Source: Nereocystis luetkeana (taxonomy: Eukaryota; Sar; Phaeophyceae; Laminariales; Laminariaceae). From it: 64,000 bases of DNA. A model generated the notes under the pieces. The model ran no database searches and had not been told where the DNA came from. It saw nothing but the letters and a program-made list of their open reading frames with translations. A program made the position numbers and the translations under genes. The stretch lies in NCBI GenBank assembly GCA_031213475.1, contig JARUPZ010000021.1:7757420-7821419 (forward strand), read 5' to 3'. Shown piece after piece: positions 1-11,766 of this stretch. Each line of letters starts with the position of its first letter. Position 1 is the stretch's first letter.

Positions 1-60
1 TAATGCATGCGTTTCAGTGGCAAAAATTATGCATATCCTACATATAATCTACCACTCACA

Positions 61-442
61 CGGGAAGAACGATGATTACCATATAATTTTAACCCTAACA
101 CGTCGCAAACGGTTTTTATCATATACGATGTCTTATTAACCGGAACGAATCCACACCCAGTCGAAAAGGACACATCTCCACATTTGACGAACCAGTATAA
201 TACCTTCTTCGTACCATTCACGGCTCTCCCGGGATACAAAATACAACCCATACCATTCAGATCTCCGTAACCAGTGATAAATTATACACATACCATTTAC
301 GACTTACCCAGGAAGAACGATTCCCCATATATAATTAAGTATTCTCTTACACGTCGCAAACGGTATGTATCGAATAGGACTTTCTTTACCCGGAACGAAT
401 CCAAAACCCAGTCCAAAATGACATATGGTATGCATCTCCATT
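61..442. repeat. Direct duplication of a ~125-bp unit, offset about 249 bp
   Basis: The segments at about 61-181 and 310-442 share a series of blocks in the same order: GGAAGAACGAT, CACGTCGCAAACGGT, CCGGAACGAATCCA and CATCTCCA. They have diverged by substitutions and small indels, so this is an old tandem duplication. The reading frame that spans it has no recognisable product, and I treat it as non-coding. From about 450 to 1120 I see nothing recognisable. Confidence 0.6.
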
Positions 443-1125
443 CAATTGGTACGATCAACTACGAATTTAGACCGACAGGTGTATCCAATCGCACGAGAAA
501 ACTACTCCTTCCTAGGAACACCCACCAGAGAGACTTACGAAGACTTACGACATATACTACCGCCCACGCAGTAGCCGCATCACTAACAAGGCTCCAGCTG
601 ACAAGATACCTGTCTGCCCATCGCACGATCTTCCCGCAACATAAATACACCCTTGGCACCGACTCCCTCCGAACCTTTGAAATATGTGATATTAGCGTAG
701 TGACTTTGTCCAGTAATAGTTGCTCTTCTGGGCCTGAGCCCACATCGAACACGGAGCGCAACGAAGCGCTGTGGATTTATTCGGCAGTAACATTTCTAAC
801 CAAAACTCAAAAATACGTATTTCCAACTACCAGGTGGGGGACGTAGGGGGCATTCCCTTATCAACCTGAAAAATAAGCCCAAACGCTGCTTACGTACGTA
901 TCATCCAGTGTGAACTTCATCACACATTTCACACTCGTACGTACTACGAGTTAATGTACGAATTTCTTCCCTCCTCGTAAAAAGAAACAAACCTCACATT
1001 ATAACAGTTGATCAAAGACCCACCATTACGAGTGCAGACGCTATCCCCTAGCCCCGCGTGTTGCTGGACCCACTAAGGGATCCAGCGGACGATCCAACCA
1101 CGCTTGCCCCATCGACGACCCCCCC

Positions 1126-1145
1126 GCTGCTGCTGCTGCTGCTGC

Positions 1146-1177
<32 letters not shown>
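1126..1177. repeat. CTG/CAG trinucleotide microsatellite
   Basis: About 17 CTG units, interrupted once by CGG, with a shorter CTG run near 1222-1236. The minus strand reads it as Gln or Ala runs depending on frame. No flanking coding signal supports a real protein. Confidence 0.85.
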
Positions 1178-1411
1178 ACCTTTCGCGGCTGCTGTTGTTA
1201 CTGTTCCTGACCTCTCGCTGCAGCTGTTCTGCTGCTGCTGTCGTCGTGTGCACGCGACTGCTGTGTCACCTGACTTGTTGCCGATGCAGACGTGCCCTCT
1301 TTCGTTACTAGTCCTGCTAAATAAAGCAGGATCCGATTCACCCCACGTCCACTCCCTCGACCACAACCGCACCGTAGTCGAGTGCGCGCATCTCGTACGC
1401 GGCGTTCCCGA

Positions 1412-1790
1412 CTATGCCACATGGGTGGCCGGGTGCACACGGCCTGGCTCTCCGTGCGACTTCACGCGAAAAATTGCAGACTTGTCTCCCATCCCCACAG
1501 CTCCTAGCCCACCACAATCTCCCTGGGTGGGGTGCGCACGTAAAAATATCCCACGACTTTTTCGCCGATTGTTTCCCGACCGCTGGCGAATGCTCGTTGA
1601 CACCGTGGTGGTTTCCGTACGTTGTATGTGCATGGGGTCTATCGGTGGGGCAACCAGAGATCCTCCTATTGCTCGAGCTACGTCTCCCACGACGCTTAGC
1701 TTATCTCGCACCACCGTTGTGCATATGTTGTCTAGCGTATACAGCAATTTTTCTCATTCTAGGGCGTCAACATCGTTCGTTCCGAATAAT
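1412..1790 (-). repeat. Second copy of a repeat also at 26075-26430
   Basis: The block at about 1550-1790 matches 26075-26141 plus 26254-26430 almost base for base (for example GGGGTCTATCGGTGGGGCAA and CATTCTAGGGCGTCAACATC). The 26-kb copy lies just upstream of the minus-strand reverse transcriptase of a DIRS-like element. This may therefore be its 5' or Gag-like part, but I cannot name a domain. The copy ends where a tRNA-headed SINE begins, which suggests that the SINE inserted into it. Confidence 0.6.
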
Positions 1791-2081
1791 TCTGATCCGG
1801 TGTCCCCGGTGGTTTTGTAGGTCTTCCGCGAGCCTATCAAGATCATTTTCGTAGGTTCAAGCCCCACAGAGTGCATGCTCGTAGGGGCTTTTTCTTGCAT
1901 AGCAGAAATTGATTAGCGGAAAGCGCGAGAGGGTGAGTTAGCTAGATTCGATAAAAATCGACGAGCAGTGGGAATGCTGAACCCTATGCGCGACAAACAT
2001 GAACGGCACGTATCGAGGGGGGGGAAGGGTAGACACCTGTGACCACGGCTCGTCCAGAAGGTCATCGAGGGTAAAACCTCC

Positions 2082-2090
2082 TACCTGGTA
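2082..2090. repeat. TACCTGGTA micro-insertion in SINE family 1
   Basis: The same insertion is at 38758-38766 in another SINE copy. The 18.4-kb copy reads CCTCCCATGAGTA at the matching place, without the extra seven bases. Confidence 0.7.
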
Positions 2091-2238
2091 GGAGTAGTAG
2101 TAGGCTGGGAAGTGAAAGTGACGATAACCAAAAAAAAAAAACGATGTACCTGGCATATATATATATACCTTGATTTTCCAAGGAATCGATGTAAGTTTGT
2201 AAGAATCCGTAGTTTTAATCACATTGTTGTATATATCA

Positions 2239-2247
2239 TACCTGGTA
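2239..2247. repeat. TACCTGGTA micro-insertion in SINE-associated 3' region
   Basis: This copy reads TATATATCA-TACCTGGTA-GCTCTTTG. The paralogue near 38895-38908 reads TATATATCACAGCTCTTTG. The difference is a clean 7-bp gain at a TA/CA. Confidence 0.75.
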
Positions 2248-2622
2248 GCTCTTTGTGACTTCTGTTTGGGCCCGAGAAGATTCCACCGATATAAATAGAA
2301 TAAGAATGTAGTTTTGCCTCCCGCGCATCTGAGACGACGAAATCGAAAGATATATAATGTAACGATCAAATTGCTCCATTTGTGCTGTGCGCCAGTCGTG
2401 GCCGACGACTTTTTGGGTGATGCGTCTAACCCGACTCGTCTAGATTAAAACATTTCGTGTTAAGTATCCACGGTATATTCCAAACCAGTACAAGATTGAA
2501 TCAAAGATTAACAACAAAACATGAAACCGAAGGTATTTAACGTGCGAAACACATCAAACGTGTGCAAGGAAATTACTTTGCTAGCACATCAAAAGTTCAA
2601 TTCTGTACTTTTGCCAAGCAAC

Positions 2623-3450
2623 TCAACACACGAGTAGTTGGTCGCTAGGTATATTACGTACGAAATTACAAAAACGTGTGCTCGCACGAGTGCCCACTTT
2701 AAATCGTACCTTCAGAGCCAGCCAGTCCTCGAAAAGGGCTTTGGCCTCTTCCTTGGGAGCACGTTCGTGCGGAGACTCGAGATCAACGCCGCTGTCGTCG
2801 ATGTCATCAAATACGCCCGCGTCTTTAGGCCAGTTGACGTTGTGGCTTGCTGCGGCGGCGGCATGCGTGGTTTTCGGCCGCTGCCCCGTCGAAGCCGCTT
2901 CCCCCCCCTGCGCTGGACCCGCGTCCTCGCCTCCTACTGCCGCCGCCTTTGCCCTTGCTCTTATCTCGACGATACTTGCAGTGAGTATGGCGATGACTTC
3001 CGCGTTGATCTTTCCCTTGATCTCCGACGCGGTCGCCAGGTGGGTGGCCTTGCCGGCGGTTGAAGATAGCAGCAGGTCGATGTACTTCAACTTGCGCGTG
3101 TTAGGGCTGAGAAGCATGTCGTTGTCTAGCAGATGAGTACGGCTGTTTAGAGCTTCCCCGTAGCCCGGTAGAAACCGCTTTGCGAGGGCTGCAAAGAAAA
3201 TTTCACGAGTTTGCGGGCCGATGCCAGTCAGCGCGTGGTGGGGTCGGAAGGTCTCCGATGAGGCTTCCGCGTCCTGCCAACCGATGGTTGGCACGTGCAG
3301 AACCTCGAGTGGTTTGGTCGGCTCGAGGGTGTTGGTCAGGAACAGGAAACCCCTCTGCAGCCCCCCTTCTGCGGTAGACTCCAGCGTAATTTGGCACTAC
3401 AGGGTGGCGTCCTTGATCACCTTCAGGATGCTGTACACCAGTACCTCCTG
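2623..3450 (-). pseudogene. hAT-family transposase fragment (central region)
   Basis: The minus strand has an open frame of 223 codons (3294 to 2623). It continues upstream in the same frame to about 3450 through one stop. The order of features (a region like FFAALAKRFLPGY, an Ala/Gly-rich acidic linker, then EEAKALFEDWLALKV) resembles the stretch between the catalytic core and the dimerisation domain of brown-algal hAT transposases as I know them. The N-terminal zinc finger and the final hATC domain are missing here. A further piece of the same kind lies at 4270-4496. It is inactive and could be from another transposase family; the call rests on pattern memory. Confidence 0.5.
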
Positions 3451-3459
3451 AAACTAAAT

Positions 3460-4260
3460 ACTCGAGACACCCTAGAGCAAGAAGGAGTCAGTTTGGGAAA
3501 CGGCCGCAAAAGAGAAAGAAGGAGTCAGTTTGTTGGCGGACACAGCAAATAAATATTACACCGTTCCCAAAGCGTGATACGTAGCAAATAAATGTTAGTC
3601 TGCAACGCTTATTTTGTCGTTTGTGAATATTGTACGCTATTTATCATGCAGGTGAATCTGTATGTGGCCGTCCCTGCGCTAGGTGTACATGGCACAATAT
3701 TCAAACAGAGACCTCACGTTTTAACGAAGAACTGTGTCAATATCTGGTTTACGTTCAATCGAATCAATCGTTGTTATCGCGCCCAAACATTCCAGAGCCA
3801 TTAGAGCATGCGTTGTCTTTTTCAGGAGTTTTTATGCACGAACACGCACCGCCGAAATAGTTGCCGAGTTACGATAAAGCCGACAGAAATCGTGAACCTT
3901 CGGGACTAACTAGATGCGTCACACCAATAGCGAAAGGTAACGGCGCGCTGGTTTGCGTTGAATGCAGCAATCAACGTTTTAGTTCAACATTTTGAATTTG
4001 GAACACGATGTATATATATGGGAGTGCTCTCTTGGCATGCATTGCCCACAAGCAAACTGAAATGGATCAATTCAAATCCCGTCGACAGCCAACGTTACAA
4101 CCATGGACTCTTTACAGCCGTGAACGAAAGGGTGGTCATAATGAGGGTACGGCGTACACACATCTTAGCACGATATCATCGTCAGCTTGAGCCAAACACG
4201 GGCAATATAATTCACCATCGGTGAACCGACATGAGAACAGGAAGCCCCCAAACAGTCACC
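3460..4260. other. No recognisable feature
   Basis: About 800 bases between two hAT-like fragments on the same strand. The reading frames here are short and unrecognised. It may be a later insertion that separated the two fragments, but I see no terminal repeats. Confidence 0.4.
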
Positions 4261-4269
4261 AAGCAGCAG

Positions 4270-4496
4270 CTTACCTCAACTCTCAGCTCGGCCAGGGGCC
4301 AAGGGTCTCCTTTGCGAACGTAACACGTCTCGAGGGCATCCCATTTTTGCAGCAGGCGCAGCAGCATCGTGCAGGTAGGTGCTGATCCAGCGCTGGGCAA
4401 CGGCTTGCGATTGTTTGGCCTTGGATATCTTGCCGCCGGAGAAAATCTCGACCTCATTTTCAAGTTGGGTCTGCACAACATAGAGGTTGAGAGCAC
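4270..4496 (-). pseudogene. hAT-family transposase fragment (upstream region, frameshifted)
   Basis: Two overlapping minus frames together give the pattern RW-x-STY followed by LLRLLQKWDALETCYVRKG. This is the RW...LL...W-ALE-YVRKG region seen in hAT transposases before the catalytic glutamate region. The switch between frames near 4375 marks a frameshift. It lies upstream (minus strand) of the fragment at 2623-3450 and is plausibly part of the same dead element. Confidence 0.5.
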
Positions 4497-4739
4497 GACA
4501 GCACTAATAAAATATTATATGTACGCAGTCGTTTGCGAGCTTGAACTACTATTACTAGCTGGTTTGAATTGTACCTACGCTCTAGCCAAGGAAACTCGAA
4601 ATTTACAGAGTTATTTGCGGTTACTGGTCCGTACGTCGTCCAGGTGATCGTGCACCGGACGTCCTACCGTTCGATGAAATCGGATACCTGAATGTGCTAT
4701 TTGGTGCAGTTTCCAAATATATATCGGAAATCTTACTAT

Positions 4740-4870
4740 CTATGCGGTTCGGCGGCTTTTATGTGTCTACGGTGCGTTTCGGTGCGGTTTTTGGAGAATA
4801 ATAGGAATGCTACGGTGCACTTATTTAAAAATCGGATATGTTACGGTCTGGTTCGGTGCGGTTTTCAGAT
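4740..4870. repeat. Short degenerate repeats of GGTTCGGTGCGGTTT
   Basis: GGTTCGG and TTCGGTGCGGTTT recur at about 4743, 4778 and 4850. CGGTTT-rich subterminal repeats are common in non-autonomous hAT elements, including the one at 11767-12659. I could not find paired ends here. Nothing recognisable lies between 4900 and 5500. Confidence 0.4.
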
Positions 4871-5499
4871 TAAGATATCGAAAATCCTACTGTGGGGTTC
4901 AGAGCCGTGACTTGTTAAGATGAAGGTTGGCACCCTTTGTACGCTTTTTGAGGCTAGCATATTTAGCAGGAACTCGTTGGCACTCACGTGTGATGTTTTC
5001 TTGGAAATCGAAGAAGAGTACTCGTAGCTCTATTTTATTCCTGTACGGTGGAAACTGAGAGCAAGGCACTTGATTCGCTGGGGAAACCCAGAGTTTCCCA
5101 TTTACGATGCGTCTCCCAAGTACTACAGACACGATGCCGATACCTGAACCAAGGTATTGATCGGTCTTTCAGCCTCATTTCAAGCAAACCATACCACAAG
5201 TAGACTACATACATTGCATATATATATATGAGCTGTTACGGGCAATATAAAGTGTTTTTGTTCGTTAAATGCACACGATATATTATTACATGGTTGGTAA
5301 AACTGCACGACCAGGTGTGAGCGCGGGTGTTTCGTCGAATGTCCACATATTTATATGTGTGTTTCGTGTGTGATGAGAAGGTCGTGTGTTATACAAATCA
5401 AATTTACATGAAGTAAAAAACCCCCGTGAGATCTGAAATTTTATCGGAAATGTGTGTGATACATGGATTATCCGCACTATGGGTTCATATGTATGTGAC

Positions 5500-5724
5500 G
5501 CGCTCTAGGATAGAGGTAGCACATTTCCCGTAAATAACTTTCTGAATGACGGGGCTCCTCGACCCAAACTCGTCGGAATGCCAAGCGTGTTTCGAAAAGG
5601 GATATTTTGGGATACTTGGGCCATGGGATCATTCATCTGGATGCAATTTAGGTTTAGCTGAAATCAGGTTTCGGGTGAGGCGGGAAGCTCCGGAAGTTCA
5701 GGGCGAATCTCTATCGTAGAACGC
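5500..5724. mobile_element. MITE-like element, family C, copy 1
   Basis: The left end, GCGCTCTAGGATAGAGGTAG, is roughly the inverse of the right end, CTCTATCGTAGAACGC. Two relatives share the interior blocks, including GCTGAAATCAGGTTTCGGGT: 24085-24325 in this orientation and 30499-30741 inverted. No transposase is present and no target duplication is clear. Confidence 0.6.
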
Positions 5725-6031
5725 CTCATCTTGTCTTATGCAGCATACATACCGGGTACGAAGTATGAGAAAGACCATACGTGAGGCTGCAGAATTCAAG
5801 GACTATGCATGTCTAAATTTGATATTTGCAAAGGAGTTGTCTAAGGTTTCTTGTAGCTTGCGACAAAAGAGAAATTCGTCCGGTGTGTAATCCATACATA
5901 CCTGATATTACTAACCGTTTCATAACCCTAACTCTTTCAAGTAGGATATTGAAATCTCCAATGGGTATTTTTGAGGGCTTGTGAGCTCACGAACAGGCTT
6001 AGTCCTCATGCAATGATATAACCAGCATTTT

Positions 6032-6315
6032 GTGCGTAACCTTTTCATTGCTTTCCTAGTGCAAAAGGGCATTTTGCTCATTAACGCAGAGTTGGCTTGC
6101 CAAGTTCGTGAAGATGCGGTGCTCAGCTCGTACGGGGAGATGAAGGTGTCGAGGAAGCAGGACTCAAGGAACGGGAAGGGACACGCCCTCGTTGCTGCCG
6201 ATGTGATTCGGGGCAATCAGGATTTCGAACATGGTGGAAGAGATGGCCGAGGCGGATGCGGGAATAACAGGAAGAACGACAACAGAGGTATACAGCACAG
6301 CGGCAGCAGGGGCAG

Positions 6316-6347
<32 letters not shown>

Positions 6348-6524
6348 CCAATAGCACCAGCACCAGCATCAACACCACCAGCAACCGTACCAGCAGCAAC
6401 AGTAGCAACCGCACCAGCAGTACCAGCAGCCGTACCAGCAGCATCAGCAGCAGCCGCGGCACCAACAGCCCCAGCACCAGCATGAGCAGACGGACCAACA
6501 GCAATCGCAGCAACAACAGCAAGC

Positions 6525-6555
<31 letters not shown>

Positions 6556-6650
6556 CAGCAGCAGCAGCCGTACCGGCAACCACAGAGGCGACCGCAGGTG
6601 CAGCAGCAACCACAGCAGCCCCAACAGCAGAACCAGGTCGTCAATGATTG
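6032..6650 (+). pseudogene. Possible copia Gag C-terminus with Gln-rich low-complexity tract
   Basis: The first part of an open frame (6032-6745) resembles the end of a copia Gag core (DAVLSSYGEMKVSRKQ, then GKGHALVAADV). From about 6300 to 6640 the DNA is a CAG/CAA/CAC tract. One frame reads it as a Gln-rich region with a few stops; another reads Ser/Thr. A copia protease and integrase follow in order on the same strand, which supports Gag. No zinc knuckle is visible. The assignment depends mainly on context. Confidence 0.4.
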
Positions 6651-7317
6651 GGGAGTTTGCAGTTGGAGCGGAGCGCTACAGAAGTGGGGCACTGGAAGCA
6701 GAAAACCTGGCGGCATGGGCGGCATGCGCGAATACCTGGGAGTAGGGCGAGCGGTCTGCCTTCGTACCCCGCCCCCCCACGGCGGCGACGACTATTGCAG
6801 GTACCCCCGTCCAACCTAGACTCATCATCTGTGGCCGCATTCGTACGACCAAGAAGGATATCGCCGCCGCTGCCGACGCCGCCGACGTCACCCCCCCCTT
6901 CGACAACGTCCCCTATGCTCATAATCCTGACGCTGCAGACGCTGGCGGGGAAGGCAGCTACTACGACGACGACCACGGACACTACTAATAGTACGAGGAA
7001 GAGAAACGACAGCAGTACCAACCGCCGTGTTCGGAGCAGTACCAGTCATCGCCCCTGGTTCAAAGCCTGGCACCGACTCTGCAGCAGTGTCAGCCACCGC
7101 CACCGCCGCCAGGGAACCTTCAGGACCTTCCCAGTCATGCCCCGCCCTCTATCTCGGCTCCTCTTCCAGGGGTATCCGTATCTCCGCCAAACGCCCTGCA
7201 TCTTCTGATGGAATTTTCGGTGTCCCTGGGCGAGTCGGATTCGAGTGTATGATCGTACGAGTAGCCGGGCTGGTGTTTGCAGACTACATTGGTGGTACGA
7301 CTGTTCGGGGGCGTGAC
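6651..7317 (+). other. Pro/Gln-rich linker between Gag-like region and copia protease
   Basis: One frame gives a Gln/Pro-rich stretch at about 7000-7200 (SPLVQSLAPTLQQCQPPPPP) with stops. It is consistent with a decayed spacer inside the copia polyprotein. No domain is recognised. Confidence 0.35.
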
Positions 7318-9220
7318 AGAGGTCTACCCGGTAGTGACTTATGGGTCTCTGATAACGGGACCACTAGCCATATTATCAGTGACCCTCGGTTCGTGCACAC
7401 ATACATGATAAACGATTACCCCTGAGGAGGAGAAGGTTCGATCGGTGATGAGAAGGAGATGATGGCGACAGGAATAGGGAGCCTCAACTTGAAGATGCAC
7501 TCGATGGCAGACGTTCGCCTAATGTTGACGGGAGTCAATGTTTCAGAGGGTATCGTGTTCAACCTGTTTTCCTTACCCAAGGCCCAAGCGCGGCAACCAA
7601 TCACCTTGGACAAGGACGGTGTGCACTTGTTCGATAACCATCTGACTTTCCCCGTAACGGTGTGATCATGTTTGAATACGACTCGCATTGACCCGACAGA
7701 CCTGACCCCCACTGCAGGACGTCTCGCTGTGGCAGCCATGTGTGGTGTTGCAACCACCCCGCTTGGTAAGCCTGCCCATATTGCATTGCCCTGTGTTTCA
7801 CTTGCCCCCCCCCCCCCCCGTCTATAACGTAGATAGCGCAGGGGCCTCGGCGTCTGACTCCCACCCCCCTTCCCACAAAAATGTATAAGGCGTAGGGACT
7901 GCCGATAATGGTTTCCTACCCGCCTTTAACGGCGTAGTACCTCATCATTAAAGTTTTCTGCTCACCGACCGCGGTGCAGAGCCTGTGACGTCTTGTCCCC
8001 TCCCCCCCCCTGCTCCTGTGGAAGAAACCATATGCTCGGTAGTAGAAGAAGAGGATGGGGTGATGAGGATTAGACCCCTGGTCGCCGCCCTCAGGATGCA
8101 GGAAACAGACATGGGCGTGTTCACCAATGCTCGTCTCATGGACGGTCATGATGACACTGTGTCTACCGATTTTTCCCCCACACCCCTTGATGCTGCAGCT
8201 GCTCAAGCCCTTCAAGTCAGATCGGGCGGACCTTGAGGTAAGGCACGTAGGCATACCTGCTGCACCCGTATTTAGTCTGGGTAGGCGCCCGCTTACTGTT
8301 GGAAACGCGACATGTGTATTGATATTATCCACTTTCACGTCTCTTCCGACGACGTAAACGAAGGTATGCCGAGGGAAACGGCAGGCAGCACGGTGCGATA
8401 CTGACAGGCGTGATTCAGCCGTGTAGTGGGTGCTTCGAGGCGAAGGGCGTGCGGGCGGCGGCGCCGCGAAGGACGACATCGCGCGCGAGGAGGCCTGCGG
8501 AGGCGATGCAAATCAATCTAACCGGGCCCTACAAGGCGTCCATGGGCGGGCCCCATTACCTGATCATGTTCGTCGACAGCGGATCGCGTTGGATGCGGGC
8601 GAACGAGATAAGGAACAGGTCGGCTTCCACCGCGTACGTCCGGAAGTTCTCCGTCGACACCAACGCTGTGGGACGATCACTCTGTTTTCGTATGGACAAG
8701 GTGGGGAGTTCAACGGCCGCAGATTCGTCGCCTTCTGCGACGCTTCTGGGACCCAGCGTGAGTTCACGGCCCCGTACAAGCCGCCACAAAGCGCAGCAGT
8801 CGAGAGCGCGATCTGGCGAGCCATGAAGGATGAGCATGCGGTTGTCGCGATATTGGAAGGCTCTTCCTGGGCGTCGACCTCGGCCGGAATCTCCAAAATC
8901 GGGGCCGATGGCAACCGCCTGAGCCTGGAAGCTGTTCGTTGGGCAACCGACTGTTTCTACCGCTCCGCGACCAACGCACACATGGGAAGGCGATAACTGT
9001 AAGAGGGGTTTCACTCTGACGCTGCCGGACCTGTAGGTGGTGCCGTCTTCCCAGGAAGGGACGGAACGGGTGGATAGCAGCACCCAACCCGACGTCCAGC
9101 CGGTACCGTGCTACGTCCTCAACAACGGGTACAATCCCCCGCCGTCTGCTGTGAAGTTGACCAAGGCGTCGACGGACGGTATCAGCTACACCAGCGACGT
9201 GGTGTGAACGGTTCCCCTTG
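7318..9220 (+). pseudogene. Ty1/copia retrotransposon pol remnant: protease, GAG-pre-integrase, integrase
   Basis: The protease region (about 7318-7665) reads WVSDNGTTSHIISD, so the usual D-S/T-G active site is D-N-G. A TGA at 7423 breaks it before VRLMLTGVNVSEG. A poor pre-integrase region with a C-x2-C (PCSGCFEAKG) follows near 8310-8440. The integrase core begins in one frame (LTGPYKASMGGPHYLIMFVD) and shifts frame near 8672 to the part containing GGEFNGRRF and AVESAIWRAMK. The middle catalytic Asp is lost at the shift. A C-terminal copia segment (VPCYVLNNGYNPPPS) ends near 9220. No reverse transcriptase or RNase H follows. It is dead and truncated, and no LTRs were found. Confidence 0.8.
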
Positions 9221-9610
9221 CGCCCACTGTGCTTTTCAGTGCCGCCGGACGCAAGGGGTTCAGAGTACGCCGACGAACCGGCATAACCGTTTTTCAGCAT
9301 TAGCTACCAGGCGCCACCACCGTCGCTTCGGTAGCCACCTCCACCTCGTTAGTCTCCGCCACCACCGCTTCAGTCACCGTCACCACTGCTCCTGCCGTCG
9401 TCACCGCCTGTTCAGACACCGATACCGCAGCTCCATCCATCGCCGCTGCTACCGCCGTTCCAGCCGCCGTCAGAGCCGCAACGAGCATCCAGCCGTACCC
9501 CTTTGAAGACGTTTCAGTGCTCGGCCACACCGGATTTTCAACGCTTGACAACATCGGAGGAGCCGCCCTCGCCGTCGCCAGTGTCCCGAGACCAAGCCCT
9601 TAAAGATATG
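9221..9610 (+). other. Thr/Val/Ala-rich low-complexity tail after copia integrase
   Basis: The frame reads simple Thr/Ala/Val-rich sequence on both strands, built on degenerate GCC and CAC triplets. It may be the linker that normally precedes the copia reverse transcriptase. No motif is seen. Confidence 0.3.
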
Positions 9611-9899
9611 TTGGAGTTCTGTCTATGACGGACAACACGGTGATATTATATACGTTCGATGCGCGTGAGGCCATTCACACAAGTTGCTGCAAAACCCCGA
9701 CGAGTGTTGGGGGACGCAGGCAGCTTATGTAGGAAACCGCGAAGAAGCATCGCGAAGAGGGGGGCCGGGTGCGTTCTCGGCTTGGCTTGCGACTCGGGAG
9801 GATATTGGCAACATGCTGTGGGAATATCGTCCGCCTTACAAGTCTCCGGGTATGCCGAAATGCTACGCCTCTGACCTCCACGTCCCACGGAGCCACAAA

Positions 9900-10450
9900 G
9901 AGGCCATGCGGTGTGAGCACGCTCTTTTTTGGGGGTATTCGACCGGGAGGGAGGTTTACGGATTGCTGGATGCGGGGACGCTTGGGCCAGTATAGCAAAC
10001 AGTAGACGCTACATCAACGCAATGCGGTTTCCGGCTGGAAGGCTGTTGAGTCCGGTGTTCGGCTGCCCGGCGTCGGCAGGCGTAATGGAGCGGGACTTTT
10101 GCATCGCAGGTATGTTCATGCCTCGCAAGCCCGGCTCCCTTGACCCCTCTTATTTACAGATGTCGCTCTTCTTGCCAGCGCAGTATGATTACATACCTGA
10201 CGACGTCCCGCGACTGTCCGACGACAACACCCAAAAGGCCATCCCGGAGCGATCCAAGGATCATACAATACCAGATGACGTGAAGGTGTTGGGCTATGCA
10301 CCTGACGAGGAGTGCGATGATGACGAAGACGACAGGGATCAAAGCATGGAGTGGGTGTTGCCGGACTCGGCACGATCGGAGCCGACGAACCACGAGGGCG
10401 AAAAGGCCGCAGCCAGGAAAGGTAGAGGGGCGTCCAGCTCGGAGGGTTAA
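9900..10450 (+). pseudogene. hAT transposase C-terminal dimerisation domain (hATC) remnant
   Basis: The frame ending at 10450 contains RRYINAMRFPAGRLLSPVFG, then PASAGVMERDFCIAGMF and GSLDPSYLQMSLFLPAQYD. The P-A-S...ERDF...AG...L-P...FL pattern is the hallmark of the hAT dimerisation domain. An acidic, Lys-rich tail follows. Upstream frames (9684-9995) are open but I cannot place them in the transposase. It lies in the opposite orientation to the hAT pieces at 2623-4496, so it is probably a separate copy. Confidence 0.65.
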
Positions 10451-11040
10451 GAGGCCACAGCCCGGAATGGTGAACAGGCCGTAGATGCCAGCAGATCCAC
10501 ATAAACCGCGCGTGGTCTACTTCTTTAGTCAGGTCTATGTTTGCAGCTTTCATCTGTAATTGCAAGGGAAGCACAACGATGAAAGTTGTCTGAGCACACT
10601 TTTGAGCAACGGAGCTCGTGAACGGGAACCAATTGCGAGCGTAAAAAGTATGTTTTGTGGGCGAACATGAAGAAAAGTGTCGTTCATGCTCTTTTAGGGA
10701 CCATAATTTCGAGTTCCCCACGGTCGCCGTGACATTGTGGTTTTGGCCACCTCGCCCCGTGTTTGCAAAGCGGCGGCACTTAGTGTCTTACTGCAAAATG
10801 CTACTGGCGACGCTAGTCATTCGTGTACTAGGCATGTTTGCCTCACATTTTTCTCCACGAATAGGTTACCCGCAGGAAGGTGGTTGACCTTTTTTAACTT
10901 TCCATGCCTTCATGTACTCGCTCCTACCGTACTCCGTTGCACTCATTAAATTGAGTCTTTTGGGAGTAACCGATTGTCGTCTAGTGATTCAATTGGTTTT
11001 CAGCTTTCTGTCGTAGGTAATACGCTTGAGGGCGTGCTAT
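10451..11040. other. No recognisable feature
   Basis: I see no repeat or protein-like frame between the hAT remnant and the minisatellite. Confidence 0.4.
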
Positions 11041-11758
11041 TAATAGTAGGTATCGATCGACAAAGCACGCATTTTAGTCAAGGCCATAAGCATCGGTCGA
11101 CAGTTTCACATACCCTTGAATCGTAAATGGGCACTAATCGACAACCAAGGCACAACTGAATTAGTCAAAGCAATGGGTATCGATCGACAATTTGGTGCAT
11201 CTACTGGTCAAGTCAAAAGACATCGATCGACAAATGTGTCACCTATCGGTCATGTCAACAGGCATCGAGCGGCAAGTGTGTACTCAAATCCATAGCTAGC
11301 TATCGATCGACTAAGTGGCATACCTATCAACGAAGTCAATAGGCATCGATGGACTAAGTGGCATACCTATTAGACAAACCAATAAACATCGATCGACCAA
11401 GTGGCATACCTATTAGACAAACCAATAAACATCGATCGACCAAGTGGCATACCCCTGGTACATATTAGTAAATCAATAGACATCGATCGTCCAAGTGGTA
11501 TACATATTAGTAAATCAATAGGCATCGATCGACCATGTGGTATACCTGTTAGGAAATCAAGAGGCATTGATAGACTAAGTGGCATACCTATTAACCACAT
11601 CAAGAGGCAGAGATTGACCAAGTGGTATAACTAATAGTCAAATCAATAGGCATCGATCTACTAAGTGACAAACTTATTAACCAAGTCATTCGGCATCGAT
11701 CGACCAACTAGTATACCTCTTAGTCAGATCAATAGGCATCGATCGACAACGTGACACT
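11041..11758. repeat. 43-bp minisatellite (left part)
   Basis: Units begin CATCGATCGACCAAGTGGCA and continue with TACCTATTAGACAAACCAAT. Three starts at 11344, 11387 and 11430 are exactly 43 bp apart; the others vary in length and sequence. The array resumes at 12668 after a hAT element. Units at the edges are degenerate. Confidence 0.85.
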
Positions 11759-11766
11759 CTTATTGG

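Larger units (their letters stand above)
1798..2355 (+). mobile_element. SINE family 1, copy a (tRNA-derived head)
   Basis: It starts with a tRNA-like head containing a B-box-like stretch (GGTTCAAGCCCC), followed by a body with ATCGACGAGCAGTGGGAATG and an A-rich stretch near 2130-2141. The copy at 38471-39011 matches to about 2355, past the A-rich stretch. The copies at 18423-18760 and 51876-52040 match over shorter spans. Two TACCTGGTA insertions (2082-2090 and 2239-2247) are present. For both, another copy shows the site without the insertion. Confidence 0.75.

Noticed and set aside
274-846. 190-codon plus-strand open frame
   Set aside because: It overlaps the diverged direct duplication at 61-442 and has no domain or coding-like composition.
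6164-6624. Long minus-strand open frames rich in Ala or Leu
   Set aside because: They are the reverse reading of the CAG/CAA tract at 6300-6640; composition alone keeps them open.
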